A stretch of 64,000 nucleotides of DNA from Streptomyces sp. 7-21 (lineage in GTDB: Bacteria > Actinomycetota > Actinomycetes > Streptomycetales > Streptomycetaceae), in NCBI RefSeq assembly GCF_016741785.1, contig NZ_JAERRL010000012.1, forward strand, positions 1-64,000, read 5' to 3'. Shown in pieces: positions 35,597 to 42,612 of this stretch. The notes beneath the pieces are model-generated. The model searched no databases. It was not told where the DNA came from and saw nothing but the letters and a program-made list of their open reading frames with translations. The stretch's first letter is position 1; each line of letters opens with the position of its first letter. Position numbers and translations under genes: made by a program.

Positions 35597-35697
35597 TGGC
35601 CAGTTGGCCACCGCCCGTCCAACTCAGTAGGGGTTCGAGGACAGAGAAGGTAAACGAAAACGAAGCCTGGCCGCGATAAAACCACAGGTCAAGAAGT
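35597..35697 (+). promoter_or_regulatory. CRISPR leader
   Basis: The 101 bases between the cas6e stop and the first repeat are clearly less GC-rich than their surroundings in the second half (GGTAAACGAAAACGAAGCC, GCGATAAAACC). This fits a leader that drives the array and receives new spacers. It fixes the array's transcription as plus strand and makes repeat 1 the newest end. Confidence 0.75.
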
Positions 35698-36701
35698 CTG
35701 CTCCCCGTGCACGCGGGGATGGTCCCTCGATCGACGTCACGGCCCGCGCCCGCTATCACTGCTCCCCGTGCACGCGGGGATGGTCCTGCCTGTTCGATTG
35801 GTGGGCCTGCCTTGGCCAGCTGCTCCCCGTGCACGCGGGGATGGTCCCATCCGCCCGAACCTCGACGTAGTGGTGGGCGGCTGCTCCCCGTGCACGCGGG
35901 GATGGTCCGGCCAGCGCCGACGAGCCGGCATCAAGCGGTGACTGCTCCCCGCGCACGCGGGGATGGTCCTCACCGCGTCCACCTTCGCGCGTAGATCGTC
36001 CACTGCTCCCCGCGCACGCGGGGATGGTCCTCCCTCCTCGACCGGGACGGCGCCTACGCGACGCTGCTCCCCGCGCACGCGGGGATGGTCCGACCAGATC
36101 CGCCGCACCGGCGGCTGCGCCGACCTGCTCCCCGCGCACGCGGGGATGGTCCGTGAACGAGATGACCATGGACTCCGCTGCCTACCTGCTCCCCGCGCAC
36201 GCGGGGATGGTCCCCGAGGTACCGGGTGTGGATCTCGCACTCGTGGCTGCTCCCCGCGCACGCGGGGATGGTCCGGGCGACCCTGCCGACGCCAGGCGCA
36301 CACTGATCTGCTCCCCGCGCACGCGGGGATGGTCCCCGGCGTCAGCGCATCCTGGAGAATGGACGCCACTGCTCCCCGCGCACGCGGGGATGGTCCTGCC
36401 CTCAACCCAGCCACCGCCCCTATCGCGGTCTGCTCCCCGCGCACGCGGGGATGGTCCTTTCACACTCGCCGACAGCCTGCGCGGTCACCACTGCTCCCCG
36501 CGCACGCGGGGATGGTCCTCGCCGCTCAGGCGGGCGTACAGCCCTGCTGTCCTGCTCCCCGCGCACGCGGGGATGGTCCTGCCGCGCCTCCCGCTGGGTG
36601 AGCGGGCCGATGCTGCTCCCCGCGCACGCGGGGATGGTCCGCGCTGCCCCCGAGTCACCCCGCCCTAGGGCTTCTGCTCCCCGCGACCGCGGAGGGTGGT
36701 T
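35698..36701 (+). CRISPR. Type I-E CRISPR array, 17 repeats, 16 spacers
   Basis: 28-bp repeats start at 35698, 35759, 35820, 35881, 35942, 36003, 36064, 36125, 36186, 36247, 36308, 36369, 36430, 36491, 36552, 36613 and 36674, always 61 bases apart, so every spacer is 33 bp. The repeat starts CTGCTCCCCG, ends GCGGGGATGGTCC and folds as CCCCGCG/CGCGGGG. Repeats 1-4 read CCCCGTGCACGC; repeats 5-16 read CCCCGCGCACGC. Repeat 17 is degenerate (CCCCGCGACCGCGGAGGGTG), as expected at the leader-distal end. The spacers are all different and GC-rich. Confidence 0.98.
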
Positions 36702-36755
36702 CTTCCTCGCGGAAATCGGTGGCACCAGAGCCAGCACGGTGACCAGGCTAGTGGC

Positions 36756-37452
36756 GTGACAGTACCGAAGTACCAGATCAGGGCGCGGTATACGGAGTCG
36801 ACGGTCACCGTGTACCAGGCGTACGCCCCGGAGATCGGTGTTCCGGCGGCCCGGGAGGGGCGGTTTCCTCCGGCGTGGAAGCGGGACCGGATGACGTGGA
36901 TCAAGCCGTCGTTCCTGTGGATGATGTACCGCTGCGGCTGGGCGACGAAGGCGCGCCAGGAGACCGTGCTCGCTGTCGAGATCACCCGGGACGGTTTCGA
37001 GTGGGCGCTGGCGCACGCCTGCCTGTCGCACTACGAACCCACGCTCCACACCAGCCGCGACGCGTGGAAACGCGAGCTGAGGCGCGCGCCCGCACGGGTC
37101 CAGTGGGATCCGGAACCTGCACCTGCGGCCGTTGCCCCACCGGTCGCTCCAGCTGGGCCTGGGCGGTGAGGCCGCGCGGCGCTACGCCGACGAGTGGATC
37201 GTGTCGGTCACCGACGTCACGCCGCTGGCCCACGCGGTCCACGGCCACGTCCGTGACGGCGACCTGGACCGTGCCCGGCACCTGCTGCCGCCCGAGACCC
37301 CGTACCCCGTGCCCGACGAGAAGCTGGCGTACGTGCGTCCCCCTGTAATCCCCGGGGGGCGCAGGCAGGCGGGCGGCGAGCAGCAGCCGGGCTGTTTCGC
37401 GGAGGGCAGACCGCCGGAAAGGGCTCAGGACGCCTGCCCCTTCCTAGGCTGA
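36756..37452 (+). pseudogene. DUF4291 family gene, frameshifted
   Basis: From GTG 36756 the frame reads VPKYQIRARYTESTVTVYQAYAPEIG...RDRMTWIKPSFLWMMYRCGWATK...GFEWALAHACLSHYEP, the DUF4291 core. After RVQWDP (about 37113) the family pattern continues only in another frame, as NLHLRPLPHRSLQLGLGGEAARRYADEWIVSVTDVTPL, which runs to about 37450. The junction (GATCCGGAACCTGCAC, near 37108-37123) seems to have lost a few bases between short CGGA repeats. The first frame ends at 37169. Function of DUF4291 is unknown. Confidence 0.8.
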
Positions 37453-37456
37453 GGGG

Positions 37457-37870
37457 GTGAGCAGCAACGCGTCGAACGAAGCCCGTGTCGTGCCGCTGCG
37501 TCCGGTCCCCCCGGCCGGCGAGGCGGTCAGGGAGCCGCTGTGGCGGCAGCTGGTCGGTGATGTCCTGCGCCGCGAGCGGCTCGGGCAGGAGCGCACCTTG
37601 AAGGAGGTCGCCGAGGAGGCGCGTATCTCCATGGCTTACCTCTCCGAGATCGAACGCGGCCGCAAGGAGCCCTCGTCGGAGGTGCTGGCGGCGGCCGCCC
37701 GTGCGCTCGGCCTCGGGCTGTCGGACCTGCTGGACCGCGCCCAGCGCGAGCTGTACCGGCGGCGCCCGGCCCGCGCCGTCTCCGCCCTCGGCCGCGCGGC
37801 CGCCGCCCGGCCGGGAGCCGCGGGACGGGGACCGGTGCCGCCGACGGCGATGGTGCGGCTCGCCGCCTGA
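37457..37870 (+). CDS. popR: XRE-type activator PopR (ClgR-like)
   Basis: 137 residues from GTG 37457. The HTH is GQERTLKEVAEEARISMAYLSEIERGRKEPSSEVLAAAARALGL, almost identical in style to ClgR/PopR. The C-terminus ends VRLAA; in S. lividans the last two alanines of PopR mark it for ClpP degradation, and PopR activates clpP3 clpP4. Here it faces the clpP genes convergently, 25 bases from the clpP4 stop. The symbol is an inference from sequence plus context. Confidence 0.85.
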   Translation: MSSNASNEARVVPLRPVPPAGEAVREPLWRQLVGDVLRRERLGQERTLKEVAEEARISMAYLSEIERGRKEPSSEVLAAAARALGLGLSDLLDRAQRELYRRRPARAVSALGRAAAARPGAAGRGPVPPTAMVRLAA

Positions 37871-37895
37871 GGCCGCCGGTCCCGCCGCGCTGGTG

Positions 37896-38498
37896 TCAGG
37901 CGGGCACGGCCCGCCGCGTCAGCACGTGGTCCGCGATGCCGTACGCCACGGCCTCCTCGGCCGTGAAGACCTTGTCGCGGTCCATGTCCGCCCGGAGCGT
38001 GGCCACGTCGTGCCCGGTGTGCCGGGAGAGGACGTCCTCGACCTGTGACCGGATCCGGATCAGCTCCTTGGCCTGGAGGCTGAGGTCCGCGAAGGTGCCG
38101 CGCTGGAGGCCGCTGGCGGGCTGCCCCAGCAGCACCCGGGCGTGCTCCAGCACGACGCGCCGCCCCGGATCGCCGCCGGCGAGCAGCACGGCGGCGGTGG
38201 AGGCCGCCTGGCCTACGCAGATGGTCGAGATCGGCGCGGTGACGTACGACATGGTGTCGTAGATGGCCATCAGCGCTGTGTACGAGCCGCCGGGGGAGTT
38301 GATGTAGATGGAGATCTCCCGTTCCGGGCTGGCCGCTTCCAGGTGGATGAGCTGGGCGATGACGACGTTGGCGACGCCGTCGTCGATCTCCGTGCCGAGG
38401 AAGATGACCCGTTCGGAGAGCAGCCTGCTGTAGATGTCGTACGCGCGCTCGCCCTGCGGGGTGCGCTCGACGACGGTGGGGATCGTGTACTGGCCCAT
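37896..38498 (-). CDS. clpP4: ClpP4-like protease subunit, catalytic His missing
   Basis: 200 residues from ATG 38498. It has a full ClpP fold: ISIYINSPGG, the nucleophile S100 in GQAASTA and the Asp in DRDKVFTAEEAVAYG. However, 25 residues after the Ser, where ClpP has His in (M/I)HQP, this protein has Gly125 (ARVLLGQPASG; GGG codon read from the DNA). It is the second gene of the operon, one base after clpP3. It probably forms mixed rings with ClpP3 and may be proteolytically inactive on its own. Confidence 0.9.
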   Translation of the reverse strand: MGQYTIPTVVERTPQGERAYDIYSRLLSERVIFLGTEIDDGVANVVIAQLIHLEAASPEREISIYINSPGGSYTALMAIYDTMSYVTAPISTICVGQAASTAAVLLAGGDPGRRVVLEHARVLLGQPASGLQRGTFADLSLQAKELIRIRSQVEDVLSRHTGHDVATLRADMDRDKVFTAEEAVAYGIADHVLTRRAVPA

Positions 38499-38499
38499 G

Positions 38500-39138
38500 T
38501 CAGAACCCCGTCCTGCGCCGTGCGGCGCCGCCGGGGCGGACGTCCTCCAGGGACGTCAGCACGTGGTCGATCATGCCGTACTCCTTCGCCTGCTGCGGGG
38601 TGAACCAGCGGTCGCGGTCGCTGTCGCGGGCGATGGTCTCGGGCGTCTGGCCGGTGTGTTCGGCGAGGATGCGTTCCAGTGAGCGCTGCGTGAACTCCAG
38701 ATCCTGGACCTGGATTTCGACGTCGGCGGTGGTGCCGCCGATGCCGGCGGTGAGCTGGTGCATCATGATCCGCGCGTTCGGCAGGGCGTGCCGCTTGCCG
38801 GCGGTGCCGACGGTCAGCAGGAACTGGCCCATGCTGGCCGCCAGTCCGATGGCGAGCGTGGCGACGTCGTTGGGGATCAGCCGCATCGTGTCGTAGATGG
38901 CGAGGCCGTCGCGGACGGAGCCGCCAGGGCTGTTGATGTAGAGGCTGATGTCGCTGCGCGGGTCCTCGGCGGACAGCAGCAGCATCTGGGAGCAGATGCG
39001 GTTGGCGACGGTGTCGTCGACCTCTGAGCCGAGGAAGATGATGCGCTGTTTGAGGAGTTCGGCCGCCAGGTGGTCGTCAAACCGTGAGGGCGGTGTGCCG
39101 CCGCTGGCGGCCCGTGGCGGTGAGCCGGTGGCTGTCAT
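38500..39138 (-). CDS. clpP3: ClpP3-like protease subunit
   Basis: 212 residues from ATG 39138. The catalytic triad is intact: S102 (GLAASMG), H127 (NARIMMHQ) and D176 (SDRDRWFTPQQAKEYG). The N-terminal extension is Pro/Gly/Ala-rich. With ClpP4 it makes the secondary ClpP system of Streptomyces, expressed under PopR control when ClpP1/P2 fail. It is the first gene of the minus-strand operon. Confidence 0.92.
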   Translation of the reverse strand: MTATGSPPRAASGGTPPSRFDDHLAAELLKQRIIFLGSEVDDTVANRICSQMLLLSAEDPRSDISLYINSPGGSVRDGLAIYDTMRLIPNDVATLAIGLAASMGQFLLTVGTAGKRHALPNARIMMHQLTAGIGGTTADVEIQVQDLEFTQRSLERILAEHTGQTPETIARDSDRDRWFTPQQAKEYGMIDHVLTSLEDVRPGGAARRRTGF

Positions 39139-39253
39139 GGGTGCGTTGCCTTCCTTCCGGAGCCGTGCCGGTTTCCTGTCCCGGGCCGTCGTCCCGGTGC
39201 CGGTGTCCCGAGTCTTGACGGGGAAGGGCGGGTGGCGGGCACGGATCGGCCCG

Positions 39254-39270
39254 CAGCGGATTCGCCGCTG
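39254..39270. promoter_or_regulatory. Inverted repeat upstream of clpP3
   Basis: CAGCGG (39254-39259) and CCGCTG (39265-39270) form a perfect 6-bp dyad with a 5-base spacer, about 116 bases upstream of the clpP3 start in the divergent gap to the GST gene. It is a candidate operator, possibly for PopR; I cannot match it to a known PopR site from memory. Confidence 0.35.
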
Positions 39271-39386
39271 GCAGAGCGGGCCGTGCAGGGAAGGGGGGAC
39301 TGTACGGGTGCGATAACGGTGCGTGTGCGCCTGGCTCCTCCTAGGCTGGAGGAAATGGTTGAACGGACAACGGATGGGACGGACGG

Positions 39387-40400
39387 ATGAGGCGGTCGGG
39401 CGACGGCAACACCGAGTACGGCAGGAAGAAGTTCCGGCGGTCCCCGGCGCACTTCCGGGACCGGATCACGGCCGACGGGCGGGACGGCTGGCCGGTGGAG
39501 CCCGGGCGGTACCGGCTGGTGGTGAGCCTGGCGTGCCCGTGGGCGAGCCGGGCGCTGATTTCCCGGCGGCTGCTGGGACTTGAGAAGGCGATTTCGCTGG
39601 CGGTGGTGGACCCGATCCAGGACGACCGCAGCTGGCGGTTCACGCTGGATCCGGACGGCCGCGACCCGGTGCTCGGCATCCGGTACCTGAGCGAGGCGTA
39701 CGACAAGCGGGAGACGGGCTACCCGGGTGGGGTGAGCGTGCCCGCGATCGTGGACGTGCCGAGCGGGAAGCTGGCCACCAACGACTACCTGCAGATCACG
39801 CTGGACTTCGCGACCGAGTGGACGGCGCTGCACCGGCCGGGGGCGCCTGACCTGTACCCGGAGCCGCTGCGTGACGAGATCGACGAGGTCATGGACGCGG
39901 TCTTCCGGGACGTCAACAACGGCGTGTACCGGGCGGGTTTCGCCACCGAGCAGGACGAGTACGAGAAGGCGTACGCCGATGTCTTCCGGCGTCTGGACTG
40001 GCTCTCCGAGCGCCTGGCCCGGCAGCGTTACCTGGTGGGCGACACCATCACGGAGGCGGACATCCGCCTGTTCACGACGCTGGTGCGGTTCGACGCGGTC
40101 TACCACGGCCACTTCAAGTGCAACCGCAACAAGCTCACCGAGGACCCGGTGCTGTGGGCGTACGCCCGGGACCTGTACCAGACGCCGGGGTTCGGCGACA
40201 CGGTGAACTTCGACCACATCAAGCGGCACTACTACGAGGTGCACACGGGGATCAATCCGACGGGCATCGTGCCGGCGGGGCCGGACCTGTCGGGCTGGCG
40301 GACGCCGCACCACCGCGAGGAGCTGGGCGGGCGGCCGTTCGGCGACGGCACGCCGCCGCCCCCGCCGCCGGCGGACGAGGAGATCGCGGCGGCGGGGTGA
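39387..40400 (+). CDS. Xi-class glutathione S-transferase-like protein
   Basis: 337 residues from ATG 39387. It has the ECM4/YqjG layout: an N-terminal thioredoxin-like domain with the catalytic Cys50 in ACPWASRALI, NDYLQITLDFATEW, and a C-terminal helical domain with VYRAGFATEQDEYEKAY, YLVGDTITEADIRLFTTLVRFDAVYHGHFKCN. The family reductively removes thiols from thiol-hydroquinone conjugates. Since actinomycetes use mycothiol, the natural adduct is probably a mycothiol one. The C-terminus is Pro-rich. It is divergent from clpP3. Confidence 0.93.
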   Translation: MRRSGDGNTEYGRKKFRRSPAHFRDRITADGRDGWPVEPGRYRLVVSLACPWASRALISRRLLGLEKAISLAVVDPIQDDRSWRFTLDPDGRDPVLGIRYLSEAYDKRETGYPGGVSVPAIVDVPSGKLATNDYLQITLDFATEWTALHRPGAPDLYPEPLRDEIDEVMDAVFRDVNNGVYRAGFATEQDEYEKAYADVFRRLDWLSERLARQRYLVGDTITEADIRLFTTLVRFDAVYHGHFKCNRNKLTEDPVLWAYARDLYQTPGFGDTVNFDHIKRHYYEVHTGINPTGIVPAGPDLSGWRTPHHREELGGRPFGDGTPPPPPPADEEIAAAG

Positions 40401-40452
40401 TCCCGGCGTCCGGCGCGCGGGCGTGCGCGGCGGCGCCGTCGGCCGGGGCGGT

Positions 40453-41030
40453 TCACAGGCCGATGGCGCCGTCGATCCGTTCGCGCAGCAGGTCGGCGTG
40501 CCCGTTGTGGCGGGCGTACTCCTCGATCAGGTGCAGCAGCACCCAGCGCAGCGAGACGGTGCCGCGCCCGGCGTCGTGGCCGGTGATGCCGAGGTGCGGC
40601 GCGCGGGCGAGGAAGCGGTCGCTGAAGGCCGTCTCAGCGCCCAGGCGTGCCAGGCCGCCGCGATGACGGACGGGTGCGGCACCGCCCCGTCGAAGTCGCC
40701 GTCGGGGTCGGCGGGGGTGGTGAAGCGGGGCGGCGCGGCCTCGCCCGCGAGGGCCCGCCGGAACCAGCGCCGCTCCTCGTCGGCGAGGTGGCGGACGAGG
40801 CCGAGCAGGGACAGGGTGGACGGTTCGACGGAGCGGCGGGCGAGGTCCGTCGTCAGGTCGGAGCACTTCAGTTCCAGGGTGGCGCGCTGGACGCGCAGGA
40901 AGTCGTGCAGCATGGCGCGCTCGTCGCCGGTGGTGCGGGTGGCGGGGCGCGGGTCGCGGTCGGGGGGCACGAAGGCCGCGGCGCGTCTGTGGCGGCGCGC
41001 CGCGCTGCTGATGCGGCTCATGCCGTCCAT
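40453..41030 (-). pseudogene. DinB/DUF664-like gene with frameshift
   Basis: From about 41030 the frame gives MLHDFLRVQRATLELKCSDL, PSTLSLLGLVRHLADEERRWFRRALAGE, then VIAAAWHAW, the DUF664 pattern. Right after AWHAW (about 40637-40645) the family sequence continues in another frame: GAETAFSDRFLARAPHLGI, then VSLRWVLLHLIEEYARHNGHADLLRERIDGAIG, ending at 40453. The DNA TGGGCGCTGAG would need one more base. DinB-like proteins are metal-binding, four-helix thiol-transferase relatives. Either a real single-base loss or a sequencing error. Confidence 0.8.
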
Positions 41031-41054
41031 GGTGCGCCGCCGGGCCCGGCTGGC

Positions 41055-41348
41055 TCACTCGTCGGGAAACTCCGCGTACCAGTGGAACGTTTCTTCGGTG
41101 CCGCCGCTGGCGAGCAGCCACGCCGTGCCGCCTCCGGCGAGGAGCACGGCGGCGACCGCGGCGGCCACCCACCAGGGCCGGCGCGGCCGGCCAGCGGGCG
41201 GCGGGGCAGAAGGAGGCATGCCGGGCGGCGGCGGGGAACCGTACGCCGGCGGATACGGCTGGTAGGGCTGGTACGGGCCCGGCGCGGACGGCTGCTGCGA
41301 CGGGAGACCTAACGGGCGCGGTAAACCCCCCTGCGGAGGCTGCGTCAT
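41055..41348 (-). CDS. Small Pro-rich single-pass membrane protein
   Basis: 97 residues from ATG 41348. The N-terminal half is Pro/Tyr/Gln/Gly-rich (PYQPYQPYPPAYGSPPPPG) and cytoplasmic, followed by one transmembrane helix (WWVAAAVAAVLLAGGGTAWLLA) and a short extracytoplasmic tail GGTEETFHWYAEFPDE. No family I can name; such proteins are common in Streptomyces. It is divergent from the lacI-type regulator. Confidence 0.75.
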   Translation of the reverse strand: MTQPPQGGLPRPLGLPSQQPSAPGPYQPYQPYPPAYGSPPPPGMPPSAPPPAGRPRRPWWVAAAVAAVLLAGGGTAWLLASGGTEETFHWYAEFPDE

Positions 41349-41443
41349 GTGAACCCCTCCCCTAGACGCGGTCGTTGCCCACCCTACGGGGGTGCGGCCG
41401 CCACGCGGCAGCCCGCTGGGTACGGCCGGAACAACCCCGGCGA

Positions 41444-41556
41444 TCGAAATCTGTCGAAAGAAACCTCTCGCCCTAGACGTCCGTGCTGGGGCCGTCTTAG
41501 TGTCTCCGTCGCCGCTGGCTTCGCCGCGACCAGGAGGTTCGCGTCGAAAGTTTCGA
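41444..41556. promoter_or_regulatory. Candidate LacI-type operators upstream of regulator
   Basis: TCGAAAGTTTCGA (41544-41556) is a perfect odd-centred palindrome with the CG-centred A/T arms typical of LacI-family sites, 20 bases before the regulator start. Two further TCGAAA half-sites lie at 41444 and 41454. They suggest autoregulation. Confidence 0.55.
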
Positions 41557-41576
41557 TGACCGCGAAGGAGGCAGGC

Positions 41577-42548
41577 ATGGCCACCATCACCGACGTGGCC
41601 CGGCACGCCGGGGTCGCGGTCAGCACCGTCTCGTACGTGATCAGCGGCAAGCGCTCGATCTCCGCGCCGACGCGGCGCCGCGTCCTGGACGCGGTGGCCG
41701 CCCTCGGCTACCGCCCGCCCGCCTCGGCCCGCTCCCGCGCCATCGGGCTCGCCGTCCGCGTCGAGGACGGCACCCACCGGCCGCTGCTGGCGGAGTTCAT
41801 GCTCTCGGCGAGCGTGGCCGCCCGCCGCCATGACCGGAACGTGCTGCTGCTGACCGACGAGGACGAGCACGGCATCATGGACGCCGCGCTCCTCGACGGC
41901 CTGATCCTGATGGACGTCGGTGTCCTCGACCCCCGCCTCGACGTCGTGCGGGGCCTGCCGGTGCCCACCGTGCTGCTCGGCCTGCCGCGCGACCCGGCCG
42001 GGTTGCGCTGCGTCGACCTGGACTTCCGCGCCGCCGGGCGGCTGTGTGTCGACCACCTCGCCGACCTCGGCCACCGCGACGTGATCCTGCTCGGCGCGCC
42101 CCTGGCCGCCTACCGGCGCCGCGCCGGGTTCGCCGAGCGCACCGCCGCCGGAGCGGCCGAGCGGGCCGGGGAACGCGGCGTGCGGCTGACCCACCGCCCC
42201 TGCGAGGGCGACTGGGACGCCACCGCCGCCACCCTCACCCGCGTGCTCCAGGAGCGGCCCGGGGCCACCGCGCTGATCGTGCAGAACGAGGCCGCCACCC
42301 CGCACCTGGCGCCGCTGCTGCGCGGCTACGGGCGCGCCATCCCCGAGGACCTGTCGCTGGTCACGATCGGCTCCGACGCCGTGGCCACGGCGGGCAGCCC
42401 TTTACTGACCTCCGTGTCCGTGCCCGCGGCCGAGATGACCGCCCGGGCCGTTGACCTGCTCATGTCCGACGAGGAGCCGCCCGGCGGCCCCGCCGTCCTG
42501 CTCGAACCCCGGCTCACGGTGCGGGCCTCCACCGCACCCGCCGCCTGA
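41577..42548 (+). CDS. LacI-family transcriptional regulator
   Basis: 323 residues from ATG 41577, preceded by AAGGAGG. The HTH is ITDVARHAGVAVSTVSYVISGKRSISAPTRRRVLDAVAALGYRP, followed by a periplasmic-binding-like effector domain (VDLDFRAAGRLCVDHLADLGHRDVILLG, IPEDLSLVTIG). It likely represses the downstream ABC-importer/GH31 genes and senses their sugar. It is co-oriented with them, 64 bases before the binding-protein gene. Confidence 0.94.
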   Translation: MATITDVARHAGVAVSTVSYVISGKRSISAPTRRRVLDAVAALGYRPPASARSRAIGLAVRVEDGTHRPLLAEFMLSASVAARRHDRNVLLLTDEDEHGIMDAALLDGLILMDVGVLDPRLDVVRGLPVPTVLLGLPRDPAGLRCVDLDFRAAGRLCVDHLADLGHRDVILLGAPLAAYRRRAGFAERTAAGAAERAGERGVRLTHRPCEGDWDATAATLTRVLQERPGATALIVQNEAATPHLAPLLRGYGRAIPEDLSLVTIGSDAVATAGSPLLTSVSVPAAEMTARAVDLLMSDEEPPGGPAVLLEPRLTVRASTAPAA

Positions 42549-42554
42549 TTTCCC

Positions 42555-42568
42555 GGAAAACGCTTCCC
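42555..42568 (+). promoter_or_regulatory. Candidate LacI operator before ABC operon
   Basis: GGAAAACGCTTCCC is a near-perfect palindrome around a central CG, the form usual for LacI-family operators. It lies 45-58 bases upstream of the binding-protein start codon and just after the regulator's stop. Confidence 0.5.
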
Positions 42569-42612
42569 GCCACGGCCGGCGCCACCGTCGCCGCCATGCC
42601 CTAGGAACGCCC

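Noticed and set aside
35737..36668. Long repetitive frames (GPSPRARGA / LLPAHAGMV patterns) across the array
   Set aside because: They are translations of CRISPR repeats, whose 61-base period produces open but meaningless frames.
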